From Tolypocladium sp. Sup5 PDA-1 (taxonomy: Eukaryota > Ascomycota > Sordariomycetes > Hypocreales > Ophiocordycipitaceae), in assembly GCA_000750105.3 (NCBI GenBank), contig JPHH03000010.1:372001-436000 (forward strand): DNA of 64,000 nucleotides, given 5' to 3'. Positions 1-12,774 of this stretch are shown here, piece after piece; positions within the stretch are counted from its first letter, which is position 1, and every line of letters starts with the position of its first letter. Made by a program: the position numbers and the translations under genes. The notes under the pieces are model-generated. The model saw only the letters and a list, made by a program, of their open reading frames with translations, made no database searches and had not been told where the DNA came from.

Positions 1-215
1 TTCCAGCAATTCAAAGAGACAAAAAAGGGGGAAGAGGCAACGAAGGCCGCCTCAAAAATGGGAGGAAAACCGAGAACTTGATTGCTGAGACTATGAAGCG
101 ACGAGAGTCCATCTGATTCAGCGGCTTAAGATAGCTGATTGAAGGGTTGTCTTCCCTTCATGGCACATGGAGGTACAGAACGATGATGCCAGAACGCACA
201 AGTAGTTTCATGGCT

Positions 216-690
216 TAAGGATACACAGATCCGCATACTGGGAACTTCGGAATCGCGGTATCACAGCTGGATCAGCTCGACGAGGAAACCATCATTAACT
301 TCATCTCCAACCCCGAAGTCATGCCCGTTGTCCCTCGCGACCAGCGATTCCCGATGCATACCGTTCCGGCCTACCAGGCTCCAACTGCGGACGTGACGGG
401 GCTCATGGCCTCTCAAAACGCTCTCCCCACGACTGGGGAAGCAAACATCGAGATTCTCAACTTTGGCCGGGGTGAGAAAAATGCGACTCCAAGTGCAACA
501 ACACATGGTGCCGAGGCTCAGGTCTACCGTATGGGCGGGTTGACAGCGCATTGGGTAGCTGAGCCCTTGCCAGACATGAAGGTGTCCCGACGCATATCCG
601 GCCCCCGGAGGTGGAAGTCTATCGGAGATCTGCGGGCAAGGAGGGATCCGCATGGAGCGAGGCTGCAGATGTCTGGGCCTTGGGCTTACC
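216..690 (+). pseudogene. Relic of a fungal SRPK-like protein kinase domain
   Basis: Reading from about 222, the frame gives a degraded catalytic loop (YTDPHTGNFG, where the family has HTDxHxxN). A family-like insert follows (LDQLDEETIINFISNPEV), then a degraded Mg-binding motif (IEILNFGRG in place of DFG). The continuation of the domain is in another frame from 593: RPPEVEVYRRSAG (APE-like segment), then AADVWALG (subdomain IX). A stop codon (TAA at 216) precedes the catalytic loop in this frame. The order of motifs matches the small SRPK-like kinases common in filamentous ascomycetes. The frameshift, the stop and the loss of the catalytic-loop His and the DFG Asp show it is dead. No N-lobe was recognised in the first 200 bases, so it is either eroded or outside the window. 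Confidence 0.72.
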
Positions 691-3200
691 GGTCAGTCGT
701 TTCCCATCATTGACGCGCTGGGTACGCAGCCGTGGCTAACGGGCAATTATGGCTTTGTGAGCTCAGGCTGGAGCCTCTTATATCGCCATGGGGTGACACC
801 TTGAGTTCTGCAATCGAGCTGGGCGGGCCGGCGCCGCGGTCTTGGCTGCAAAACGTTGCCCTGACAGTGGAAAAAGTAACGTGAAGCTGTGATTTACTCC
901 AAGATGAAGCGAATCTACGTCTGCTAACACGGAGATGTCGCTCTGCAGATCTCTCCACGCATGAGAGATCAGCTCTGGTCTAGCAAACTCGAGTCATTCC
1001 GCAAAGCCAAAAAAAAGTCTCCAAAGGACGTAGACTCCCTTCCAAACACTGTAAAGTTGATGGTGGTTACGGTCCCGAAAGGTTGATGTTCCATGACAGA
1101 CCTTTTGTCGTATCTATGGCCATACTCCATAGATCCAAGCCTCAGCCAAGGGACTTTTCCGTCGCCCCTCCTCCCGTGCTGTAGGCATGCCTGGCTCACA
1201 AGGCTCACCCGGCTCACCTACGACGCTCGATGGCGGCTATGTAGTCCACCTGTCGTCAGCCCGGAGAGTACCACGCCAAACGAGAGATATAGAGGCAGTA
1301 ATGACTCGCCCCTGGTAACACCACGACAGCCGGCACCCTCCTCTCGTCACCACCGGAACACGCAGGCCTTCGGTTCTCGGCGGCTAGCTCCATCACCCAT
1401 CACGACGCGCGCGTCGTCATCGCGTCGACCAGTGCCATCCCCAGCCCGCCATGACCTCGTACTCGTACAACACGTCGCCCTCCCCCTCGCAAGACCCCCT
1501 GGAGCGCCGGTATGTTCCGTCACAACGGCCCTGGAGCGGGTGGCGCGCCGAAGGATCAAGGCCCCCGGACGGGGCTCGCCGGTACGAACTGATGGCGTGG
1601 CCCGGCTCTCGACGCGGCGGGAAGGAAGGGGGGGGGATACGAACGGCCGCTTTTGCGGTGTCGGAGGTGCCTGGTGGAAGCATCGTGGAAGGTGAGCGGT
1701 AAGTTGTATCGTTGCAACAGAGGAGGTTGCCGTGTGGATGGGTGAGTTCTTCTAGAAGAGACGTTTTGAATTCTAGAAGAGAAGTCTCGGCGAAGCCGTG
1801 CAAGTGCAAGTCCACAGCATCTCGAGTGTCACTCACTGCCCGCCGTGTAAGCAGGACTCGTAGACGTTGAAGATGTACACCAAATAGTCTTGCGCCTGCA
1901 AACACTCAGTAATCTCATACAACTCGAATCAGAAAGGGAGTCTGTCCAAGGGAACTGAGTACACCACGCCCCTTTCGGTCTTGGACAAGCACCTCACCTC
2001 TGCACCAAAGGTGCGTATTGATGAAGCATTCCTGCGAACACCACTCATGGCAGCAGCCAGCATCTCCCTCCCGTCCCGTGATCCCACTACACCCAATAGC
2101 ATGCCTTCAGCTGTCTCTATCCGTACAGCTGAAGACAACTCGATTGAATGCTCACGCCTCCAGCTCAGTCAGCCACAACAGCCACATCACGAGTTGCCTC
2201 GATACGTGTATAAAGCATATCCAGCCCGGTCGACCCGAGCAGAGCGGTGATGCCCGAGCCCCCTCAGCGGCACGCATAAACTGCGCCGCGTGCCTTGTGC
2301 AACGTCTAAACGCAGGCCGGGCCGCTCGTCGCTTTCCGAGGCGTACTCGTAGTGTTGGCGATGCTGCTGCTGCGTGTCTGTCACCGAGTTGCGCTGCTGC
2401 AGGTCCGGCGTTGCAGTCGTTGCCTTGACATGGCCGTAACTCTCCGTTTTCACTAGGCGGCTCGCTCGACGGGGCTTGGCATGCAGTAATAGGTATCACA
2501 GCGCCTGCATCCCGGGCTGTCATCTTACCGCCGCCCAATCCAGCAGCCAAGCCTCAGACATCACCCACAAGGCCTCGCCCTTCAAGACATCAGCCAGCCG
2601 CAATCCTCAAACATCCCATCACCCGCAAGGCCGCGCCTTTCACACATCAAGGCCAAGCCGCAGCTGCAGTTCGCCCGCCGGCCCCGGCCCATCCGGCATC
2701 GGCCCCGAGGTGCATGTTGAGGCCAGGACGGACCCCTTCGTTTGCCTGACAGCCCGGCCGAGACTTCCAGCCTGTAGCCACCCAAAGGCAGAGCGGGGGC
2801 GTGTGCTGCATAGTGGAATATTCCACGGCCCTTCTATCCGCCCGCCTGCAGAGCCGAAGCCCAATTTCCAGACCAATATTCCAGGACCCCAGGTTGCCTG
2901 GGCCGAGAGAGCAGGTCCCCCGCCAGCGCCACAAGGCAAAAATAACCTGCGCAGGGTGCAAGCATCGCAACTCCGTGGCAGCAGCAGAATGCGCAAAGAT
3001 TTTCCCATTCACAGCGTGAAAACCCCATTGATTTGAAACACGCAACCCTTGTCTGGTGGCATGATATCCTCCGACCCGTCAACCTGTCAAATCTAGAACA
3101 ACGCCACAAAGGGAGTGGGCCGTGTAAGCTGGCTCCTAGCCTCCCTCGCCAACACCGGCTGAACTCGCTGGAGCTTGCCTTTTGTCAGCTGGACCTCTGG

Positions 3201-3246
3201 GCGTCTGGGCGTCTGGGCGTCTGGGCGTCTGGGCGTCTGGGCGTCT
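3201..3246. repeat. 8-bp tandem repeat (gcgtctgg), about 5.75 copies
   Basis: Five perfect head-to-tail copies of gcgtctgg plus a partial sixth, in non-coding sequence. A minisatellite of this kind is likely to vary in copy number between isolates. Confidence 0.95.
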
Positions 3247-3802
3247 GAGTGAGTTTACGAATACACCGCGGCGGGTCGGCCTTGCTGTGGCCGCGAACGC
3301 CGGGTATCGGTGTGGAAACCTCCCGTCCAGTCCCGTGAGACATGAGGAATGGGCACCTGGATGAGCTTGGCGTGGGGGACTCGCCGAAGCTGTGCTCATC
3401 AACTCCAAACGGCCATTTTGATGACTGATCGAGGCGCCGTCCTTGGCTGTGGCTTCGCCCAGGACTGACGTGGCCCGGGATGGACAACGCGGAGGGTCCG
3501 GGCCCTGTTGCAGCGTCGCCGTCCGGGACTCCGCGGTGATCCAGCCCTCCCCAGATGCCATCTTATGCCATCACCTGCACGTCAGCATCCTGGAGCATTC
3601 CTCTGGGCCCAAGTCCGAGGACCAGGGAGTTGACGACGATGCTTGTTTGCTTGCTTTCCTGCGTCTTTAAGCCTTGAGTTCAGCCTTGAGTTCTCGCCGG
3701 CGGCCAGCAAGCGAAACCTTACTCCGGCTTCAGAATAAACTTTGACCCCTGGCAGGCACGCAGCCAATGGGGGCGCAAAGCACAGCTCATCGGAGCTGGA
3801 TC

Positions 3803-3830
3803 TACGGAGTACTCCGTACTCGTACGCGTA
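3803..3830. repeat. GTAC-centred palindrome cluster
   Basis: Contains the perfect 16-bp palindrome tacggagtactccgta (3803-3818), followed by a second tactcgtacgcg half-element. It is one member of a dispersed intergenic family described in the findings. Confidence 0.85.
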
Positions 3831-4390
3831 GGCTCCTCGAACCATTTCCCCCAAATGGATTTAATGCACTTCTCGGGGCCCGTTTCGCTGTGGCTGTGAA
3901 TCGGACAGCTCATTTCCCGTCACGCCCGGAACGTTGAAGCATTGTCGGCGAGTCCGGAGTGTTCCAGAAACATGGGTCATGCGCACGAAGGGTCCATGTC
4001 CAAGATCCGAATGTGGCTGCCGTGCGGGCATGGTCCGGAGATTTAGTATTACTGGCCAGACGTGCAGATGCGAATGCGCCTTTGGGGCCTCGAATCAGTG
4101 GGTTTCTGCTGTCGGACATCCAACGTCCAATATAGGAGTCTGCAGAGAAGTGGCACGACGGGCGGCGAACCTCAAGAATGACTGAACGGCCCGCATTGGC
4201 CGGTCGGCAATTAAAAATGCACCCGAAAGAGGGCGCGGCACATGGTGCTACCGCGCCATTGGCGGCCGAGCTCCATAGAGTTCGAGGCCTCACGAGGTCT
4301 GGACCATCTCATACTTCGTAACAGGCGTTTGCTACCGTCAGCAAGGCACCGCTAGCATCCAGTATCGTCCCAGCACAGTCAGCCGGGCCA

Positions 4391-4404
4391 TACTCGTACG
4401 AGTA
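4391..4404. repeat. 14-bp palindrome tactcgtacgagta
   Basis: A perfect inverted repeat centred on GTAC in intergenic DNA, belonging to the same dispersed palindrome family as the one at 3803. Confidence 0.85.
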
Positions 4405-5742
4405 GGTGTGACGCTTCTTCGGATGTTGGAGCCGACTAATGGCCAAATAACGGCAGTGCAGTTGAGATTTGCCGTTGCGAAGTCCGTGCCGTCCGCGCGG
4501 CGGAACTGCGGCGAGCCGGTTCAGAGAAGCCCATCCGTCGGCGCTCGCTCTCTGCGCCCAACAGCGGACAAACGGACGGAAGGATTACATATTGGCTTGG
4601 CATCCCTTGGACGGCCATTGGACGGCAAGACGGCCCTTGGACGGGACATCGGCCCTCGCTTGGCTGGGGAGAAGGCAAGTCAATCACGAGCAAGCCGCGG
4701 GATCGAGGCAACGAGTGCTCGATCCGAGCCGCGGACACGGGTGCAGAACATCGAGAAGCAGACGCGCATGAGATCTCGATGGTTGACCAGCATCAGAAAC
4801 ACAGGGAATGCGATTGTGCCGTAGCGTCCTCGCATTCGAGATGGGACTTTGGCCCAAAAAACGGGTTTCCAAACCCGAAGAATGGCGAATCAACGGGGAG
4901 CCAGGTAAGTAATCAGAAAGTGCCCGCCGTTCGCAATCGCGCCCTTGGTGGGGGATCTCGAGGGGGACAAGCCATCGCGATCGCCCATCACCCGATATGC
5001 TCATAACGGAGGAGAGGATGTGGTCAATAAGATGGACAAAAATACTCGTGGGCCGGTAGAAGCTCTGACGCTACAAGAATCGGGTCAGCAGTAACAACGG
5101 TAGCTTGCAAGTTGGAGAAGCTGGAGCAAAGGGCCCGTGACTGAGGCCCGACTGTTCCCGGACAGCGTTGATGGTCCTGATGAAAACTGCTGGTCAACTG
5201 CTGGAGTAGACTCAGCAGAACATCGGGGTTCGGCGTCGTGGTTGTCGCCACCAGGTCCGGGGATAACGCACCTCGGATATTGCAGTCGTTTGAATCACCG
5301 CGCGGCCAATCCCCATCATATCCGCTCTTGCATGGTGGTTCGACGCTGCCAACGTGCCTCCAACCTCCCCAAAGTGGTCCTCCGCAACCCTTAATGCACA
5401 TCGAGCACTCCATCGTCGAAGGTTGCGTGTTAGGGCTGCCAGTCGCCAACTGCTGCCCCTGCCCCACAGCTTACCTGCCCGCCGGTAGCCCCAGGCCGAT
5501 CAGTGTGGAGAGAACGTGGCACAGAGTCGGAGAACAGAGTCGAGACTGTATAAAACGACGAGTAACAAGAGATGCTTCTTCAGCGGGCACAGCATGATGC
5601 ATCGGCCGAGCAGCAAGCCAACCGAGCGGTGCTGAAGACAAAACGAGAGAGATCACATCGCACCGCCGATCAGGCAAGCATTCGGAAATTGCTGCATCGT
5701 TGATACATGACACTGCATCGTGATGGCGGCGGCGGGGTCTGA

Positions 5743-5766
5743 CAGCGCAGCGCAGCGCAGCGCAGC
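5743..5766. repeat. 5-bp tandem repeat (cagcg)
   Basis: Four to five consecutive copies of the pentamer cagcg (equivalently gcgca) in intergenic sequence. A simple microsatellite. Confidence 0.8.
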
Positions 5767-8700
5767 ATCGTAGCATGCCCGAGTCTGGCAGGCCGTGTGA
5801 GCCGTTGCGCCTTGCGCCCGCGGCAGGGACCTCACCCACATGGCTCCGTTTCAGACGACGCCATCGGCCGGAAGCGACGATGTGTAACCTGGTGCGGCGT
5901 CAACGGCCTGGCTTTTGGCGGCCGTATCAGACGCACGAGTCGTACCCGCAAGTTCTGCTTCTGCTGGTCTGACTGCAGGCGAGTGAACCTGGAAGTGACA
6001 GCTGGGGAACAGCAACGATGCTTGTCGATCAACAAACAAGTCGAGGCGGTGGTGAGAGTGCCAAGCGAGCCGAGGCACAAGCAACGCCAAGGGTCGAGCC
6101 GTTGGCCGGGTGCAGCAGACTCATCCCAGCGGAGCGAAGCCCTGCTCGTGGCTGTCTGGTTGATTAGAGTTTGCGCCGGATTGTGCTCTTTCAGCTGAAC
6201 TGGCCACAGTAACAAACTGGGACGCGAAAATGGGCTGTGGGAACTGAAGCCCTGCTCAGGGCAAAACGGGCGCCGAATACAGGAATCCGTCAGCCGTTGG
6301 GTCCCTGTTTGAGTGGGCCAGGGATCAGAAGAGATGGAGTCAAGACAACAGGGCACAATCGCTGATGCAGCAGCAGTTTGTCGATGTTGGTGATGTAGAC
6401 AACGAGAGACAAAACGGTAGGCTGGGGTGCCAAAGCTCCTGGATCGGAGATTTGTAGGGACATCAGGAGTCGCCGATGGCGCTAGCCTGGATTAGGGCAC
6501 CGCCTCAAACTGCCAGGTCTTTGGCTCGCTCTTGCCCGTTGAACCTTACGCTAACAGGGAAGGAAAGCAATTCGAGCACACACCCTCCAGCTGGAGCCGG
6601 AGACGGATGCATCTACCGGGGCTCCGTTTCAAGCTGACTGTCAGCAAACGGAAGCACCTTGCGAAGAGTCTCGTGTACAGGCTTAGACGGGAGCAAAAAG
6701 CACGGGCATTCATCATCATTCAATTTGACGGCATTGATGACTCAACTCTTTTACGGCCCAGCATGGAAGAAAACACAAAGCGGGATTTGCTTTGTCGGCC
6801 GAGCAAAGGCAGCAAGCTTCCACTGGCACCGGATCCAGTCAAAGCCGTCCAGCAGCTCGCGCCTCGCCGAACTATCCGTCTGCAATTGACTTTAGAGCTC
6901 TGCTACGCTACGGAGTACTCGTACGAAGTACAACCGTTCTGGCAAGCCCCGAGACCAACAGCAGGCAGACGCATGCCACACCCAGCAGCATCCCGGCCAG
7001 CTTGCGCGGTCGGGCGGCCCTTCGGTGTTTGCCTGGGCCCATCTGCGTGTATCTGCGTTGCCAGTCGCCTCTGTGTCGGACGCCATCAACCCGTGGCAGT
7101 TATGCCACACGATGCGCCCGGTCACATCTCATCTGCCAATGGCTGACACGGTGAGCCTCCATGTGCTCAGCCTCTTGTTCAGTTGACGTGAGATTGCCCG
7201 AACCCTCCCTCGACTAGTCATTCATCCGTCGCAACAGTTCCGTCACGGACAGAGACAGACGCCAGCCACCCCGTACTCGTAGCTGCATGCTGGAGGCATC
7301 ACTCTTCACGAGCCGACGCGCGACATCGGTATTTCGTATGGTGCATCGGTTCATCTCGTCGGCCGCGACTTATGCGCACCGCCAAGGAAGCACCGCCAAC
7401 GGCCGTAGCGCATTATGATTACTGTTCAGGCACTTGTCTTGGCCGCTTGTCTGGAAGAAACGTCTGGCAGGGTATCAGGGATGCACGGCAGGCATGTCAG
7501 TCCGCTTGGAGCCCGACCGAGCCGGCCTGTCCTGGGACGACGCCTTCGAGAATGTTTTAGCCTCATCGTTGGGCTTCAAGAGCGATAAGATGGAAAACGC
7601 CTCATAGCAACGGCAACGGGCAAAACAACCAGGACCAGGCGGCTGGAAAGCCACGCCTTGGCGGACGAGTCGGGTGTGTCACGGGCACCGACGGACGGTA
7701 CAGCGGTCCACGGGTGCCAGAAACGACCGGAACGCCGGCGACTTCCAGTGCAACTCGACGCCAGAAGCAGCGAGACATTCAGAGACGGACGGGCTGACGG
7801 CAGAAACCAACGCACGCTGACGAGACGGTGATGGCCGGCTTGCAGCTTCGGTCGGAAAGCTTCTCTGGGCTCTGGCTGCCATCAGACCAGAACCCACGGC
7901 GTCGTCTTGGACCGGCGGGCGCTACGGCCACGCCCCCGAAGCCTCCGTTTCGGCCGCTTCCTGTGCGGTTAACAGCATTGGATATGAGACTTGGCTCACC
8001 CACAAGCAGTCATCAATTGTCTCCGTGCCTGGAGGTGATGAGTCGATGGTGGATCCCGTCTGTCTGTCTCTCTTTTTTCTTGTTGATGAACGTTGCAGCG
8101 CGCCCTCGCATCACGCCCGGGCTGCCCTGCTTCCTAACGTGTTGAAATTGCACGAGATGCAAGCGCAGTTGAGGGCATTTCGCCGCGAGTCGGTGCCATA
8201 ATTAGAGTCCTGTCGTGAAAGCAAGCAGGCAGGCACAGCCTTTCTCAACCTGCTGCAGGCCGGAACCCTGTCAAAGGCCAGCTCATCTGTCAGGCGGGAC
8301 AGCTGCGAGCCATACGGATACAGTACGAGTATCTCGGTGCAAAGTTGCAGCGCTGGAAAAGCCCCCAGCCTCACTCTAGATGCCACACGCCCTGCCCTGC
8401 CCTGCCCCCCTAGATGCATGGACCCCGCTGCCCAACCTAAAGCAATCCCACCCACTGCCACGCCGTACCAAGCCTAAAAGCTACACGCGGCCTCAGCCGA
8501 TCCACGTAACCGTGGGCACGCCGAAAGTCATCGTCGATCAAGGTTCCATCCCAGTCCCCATCCCATCCCGTGGAGCCTATCCATCCTTGTATCAAGGTTT
8601 CTTGTACGGAGTGGTATCGCACTGCTGCCCAGCAGGACCAAGACAATCCCAAGGACTCGCTCGCGCACGCTCTCTCCCATCGAGGACCCTTTTTTATTCC

Positions 8701-9143
8701 CCCCCTTCCCTCCCTTTACTTTGCTTTACTTTACTTTAACCAGCCAGTCCCTCCCAGTCACTCTCACACCTCACACCCCCTACCAACCCTCGACACTTCA
8801 ACCCCAACGTGGCCCTGGCTCTTTGCTCTTCCTACAAACAACGGAACGGAAACGGAGCTGCTCCAACGCCCGCGCGCCTGAAAGCCCTGGCACTGACCCC
8901 CCCGTCTCGCTGTCTATCTCTGGCCACCACTCCGATTCGAACAGACCCCCAGGCCAGCCACGATTCAGGAGCCAAAAGAGCCCCTTCATTTATTTGACAA
9001 AAATCCCATATCCTAAACGAGGCAGCGAATCGCCCCGGCCAACGACCCCTTCGGCTGTCGAGTCAGCCCTGCTCTCCGCGCGTCCCATCATAGGCGCCAG
9101 CACACACCACATCTATATACAGATACTCACATATATCTGCACG

Positions 9144-9422
9144 ATGCCCAGCCGACCCTCCAGCCAGCACTTTGTCTCCTCCTCTTCCTCTTCCTCGTCA
9201 TCCGACTCCGACCTGTCCACCGAGACTTCCTCTGGCTTCCGACACAGCATGGACTCGACTGCCACAAGACCCGTCGCCTCCGTCGAGGTGCTGCGCTGCA
9301 TGCGCTGCGCCCGCTCCGTCGAGGCGACGTCGACCGACGACGTCAGCGCCACTGGCATGGTCCGCATCGCCCACAACCTCTACTACTGCGAGCGGTGCGC
9401 CAAGATGGTGGGCTACAAGTAA
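9144..9422 (+). CDS. Small conserved fungal protein with a CxxC...CxxC C-terminus
   Basis: A single-exon 92-residue protein. The N-terminal half is Ser-rich and probably disordered, with a long Ser run at about residues 12-20. The C-terminal half has Cys52-x2-Cys55 and Cys82-x2-Cys85, spaced like a treble-clef or zinc-ribbon pair, and ends in YYCERCAKMVGYK. From memory, this C-terminal block is strongly conserved in a family of uncharacterised fungal proteins; function is unknown. The start is the ATG at 9144, preceded by a TATA-like stretch (tctatata near 9111) and a pyrimidine-rich leader. The longer in-frame extension upstream to 8721 is low-complexity and judged to be leader. Zinc binding is inferred from the cysteines only. 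Confidence 0.75.
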   Translation: MPSRPSSQHFVSSSSSSSSSDSDLSTETSSGFRHSMDSTATRPVASVEVLRCMRCARSVEATSTDDVSATGMVRIAHNLYYCERCAKMVGYK

Positions 9423-10822
9423 GCGGCTGACCACCCGCTGGCCCTCTTGCTGGCACAGCGACAAACGACTCGATACTTTTCATGGAACAAACGACTGCGT
9501 GTGTTTCGATCACGGGCATTCGTATACGCACGATGCTCTCTTTAGCGAACCAAAATGATACCCCCAAGCAACTCATTATGGAAACCGGCGCAAGGACGCC
9601 TGTTGCGACTTGAGAACGCGAGCCTCGGCGAATCCGACGACGGACAAGGAGGCGCCACAGCCGCCCCGACCCGAGAAGGACCTCGCGCAAAGACGCACAC
9701 AACGGCCATTTGCATACCTGCAGCTCAGCATCCTACTGTTCCGAACAGCCACAGTCACAACGACGATCCCGAACCAAGCCCTGGGCTCGAATCTGCTGCA
9801 GCCCTTGATCAGCAAGACATTGGCTACAACCTGAACCAGCTCTCGCACCTTTGCCGTCCACTCACACGGACATCCGGCGGGCCGGGCTATGGGGAACTCG
9901 TTTCACCTGCGCTTGAATACACGATGAAGTCGTGCAGGACAAACCCAACACGCAAACGACTCAGCCCCTCACTTACACGCGCTGGCGAGTGCCTCCAAGG
10001 ACATGCATGCGCCAAAGCAGCCTCTTGCAGCAGAGCTGCGACGACGCTGACCCCTGTCCGCCATGGCTTGCACCGCGGCCAACCAAACATTCATTTATTC
10101 ATTTTTTGTTTTCCATCTCTGTCGTCGTGCATCCGCACCCGGCTGCCGTTGCACGAAGCTGCACCCCGTTCAGGCCACCCGGAGCGAACATGACTGCGAC
10201 AGGCCAACACCTTGTCCATGTCTGGCGTTGCGTCACCGGATCTGGATTACGCTCCCAACCGGTGGTGCGGCATTTTAGTACGCTTCCGCTTGTATGTGAC
10301 AACGGCGCGATTCGAACATGAGCCCGCACTGGCCATCGGCCCCCCGCGCATCGGCCGCGTCGCACGCAGACACTCGACGCAAGACGCACTGGGCAATTGG
10401 CAACAGAGGCACGCGGCTCTCACTGACCGCGTGCCACGACGGGGGGTGGACCTGGAACTGGAACTGGAACTCACGAGGCCTGCCAGCAATTGACGCTGCA
10501 GTCTGGCTGCATGTCAGAAATGCGCAGTGCAGGCCCCTTGTCAGCACAGCCACTGGGGTCTCACCATCGAGGGCACATGGGGCGACGGACGACACTGAGT
10601 GAGCGCAGGCGCGAGGAATTACGGATACGGACGCGAGAGATACCTGAATACGCTGCAGTGCGGCATGAATGCATGATACCAGATAGACGAATGCGATATC
10701 ACGGGCTAAACTGCCTGCATCTCCTTGAAGACCTTCATGTTACTGTGTCTCTGTCTGTACGCGACATGCAGAGGTAAAGTGTAAATGGCCAAATCGCCTG
10801 ATGATCTGCGCTTTCACATGCT

Positions 10823-10858
10823 TCATCGCAACTCATCGCAACTCATCGCAACTCATCG
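10823..10858. repeat. 10-bp tandem repeat (tcatcgcaac), about 3.5 copies
   Basis: Three complete units of tcatcgcaac and a partial fourth, all perfectly matched, in non-coding DNA. Confidence 0.9.
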
Positions 10859-12750
10859 GCCCACTCAATTCCATCACTAAGTTTTCACTTACGAGTACAC
10901 GGTCTACGTGTTCAATTTCGGATTTTATTCCTCTCAAGGACGTAGTTTCATGTATTCGTTCCCATTTATTCTGGCACTAAGTCGGCAACATCGGGTCCAT
11001 ACCCAGCTGTCTTATTACTCGCGGTAGTGCCCAGACTTGCCTGACCCACGAGTCCTTTGTGGCTTGGCGGGCAAAAAACCTGGCGCAAGGCACTTGAAAC
11101 GAACCGTCACGCTGGTACCGAACGAGGTGGAGACGCAAACTGGGGACTCTTGTTACAGATGCGAGAATGTATGTACGATTCATTCTCTCCTATTCAGATC
11201 CGGAAGCACGTACGCAAAGGCATCCGGCTCTACGGAGGACTTTTTGTGATTCGGTGTTGGATGGATGAGTGACGGAACAAAGGGACCTCGGTTTCGCGAG
11301 GCAGCCGAGTTCTTGAAACAACCTACTAGGGCCGGGTTCTAGATGGATGGGCATGAGGTGGAAAAAATTTGCCCAGCAATGGATCGCGAGAGCGCGTCGC
11401 GTTAGGCTGCTGCGTATAGACAGGCATGGCATTGCATGTCCCAGGAGGCTCATTTCCGTGCAGTCTAGAAGCAAACAGCCCGCGGGCAATCTATCCGGCG
11501 CGCGCCTACCTCGTACGCAGTACGAAGTATAAAATGAGCGCCCCTTTTGGCGCCATCATGCCGTGCTGGTTTGGGCCGAATTACTCGTACTGAGTTAGGG
11601 TGCCCCTGGTGCCCCTGCTCCACGTGTCTTGGACCCTGAGAATCCGACCCGGCCGTGGGGAATGAAAAGGGGGACGGACGGCGATCTGGACGAGGATGGG
11701 ACGCGGTATCCGCCGAGTGCCATTTGACAGCTTGTTAGCGATGCTTGCGGTTAGACAGTGAAACACATATTGCGATGCTGAGCTGGAGCATTTACAACCC
11801 GTTTCCGAGTTGCAGTTGACGTCCATGAAAGAAATGAGGTGTGTCTGCGCCGCCAAGGAAGCGAGGTCTGAAAATAGCATCACCTGTAGGGCGGGACTTG
11901 CAGATACGAGCGCCTGGCACGGTACTCTTCACTGGAGGCTTTTTCCTTTGCGGATACTACCACGCACTGCGCAGTGATGCGAGGCTTGAGCTATAATCGG
12001 CGTCAGCACAGGGCCAGGGGCAGCACCGAGGGAACGGATTGCATGAAGGCTTCCCGCCGTGCCCGTGCCTTGTGTCGTGGTTATATTTAGTACTACGTAT
12101 TACGAGCAGGAACATCGTCGGTGATCCGGGACGAAGAATGCAAGGCGAGTGAAGCCGCTCGCGAACGTTGCACTCGGCACCCACCCACCCGCAAGCCCGA
12201 ATGCCAATGTGAAGCCATCGTGGGCCGCGCTCGCTCACACGCCCCGGCCGCCTCTGCTAGTACGTACCCTGCCTGCATGCTCGTAGGGCAGGGCAGCGAA
12301 TGCACGACGATGTCATAGGCGTGGGTGAGGGTCCCCCCGCCGCGCAGTGTTCCTTTTCCAGTGGGTTTTGCTTGGGCTTGGGCTTGCGGGTTAAGTGCGT
12401 GGGTGCTGGGGGTTGGGTGGATTTGCGTTCGATGAGCGCGCGCTGCCCGACGCAGGATGAAACCAGTGGCGAATAGCCAATCTCACAGCCCGGAGATCGA
12501 GAGAAGAAACATCAACACCAAGACCAGCATCATAACATCGTTCAATCTGATATCACAGCACACACACTCGAAAACATCGTCATATCCTGCTGCTGCAGCG
12601 CGCAAATCAGGGTCGTAAACTCGGCATGTCGTCATCCCGCGCCCCGCGCGCAGCACCCCCGGGCCGTGTGACCTCATCGCGCAGCGTGCGGACCGTTTCG
12701 ACCGGCTGCACCGTTATTTCGCAGGTCGGTGAACGGAGGGCTTGGACAAA

Positions 12751-12774
12751 GGGGGGGGGGGGGGGGGGGGGGGG
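12751..12774. repeat. Poly-G tract, 24 bases
   Basis: An uninterrupted run of 24 G in intergenic sequence. It could form a G-quadruplex and its exact length is prone to sequencing and assembly error. Confidence 0.95.

Larger units (their letters stand above)
700..9143. other. Gene-poor intergenic region
   Basis: No convincing gene was found. Open frames here are short, often start at non-ATG codons, overlap on both strands and have low-complexity or arbitrary composition. The stretch contains an 8-bp tandem repeat near 3.2 kb, a 5-bp CAGCG repeat near 5.75 kb, several GTAC-centred palindromes (3803, 4391, 6909, 8323) and a pyrimidine-rich tract at about 8695-8765. That tract probably belongs to the promoter of the 9.14 kb gene. 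Non-coding RNA or a heavily interrupted gene cannot be excluded. Confidence 0.6.

Noticed and set aside
1093..1695. 200-residue open frame on + strand
   Set aside because: Low-complexity Arg/Pro/Ser composition, overlapping frames on both strands, no recognisable domain and no clear gene signals.
5024..5467. 147-residue open frame on the minus strand
   Set aside because: No domain, no gene-like flanking signals and overlap with other frames. Kept out for lack of support.
10290..10330. Possible tRNA B-box (gttcgaatc on the minus strand)
   Set aside because: The flanking bases cannot form a T-arm or acceptor stem and no A-box partner is seen.
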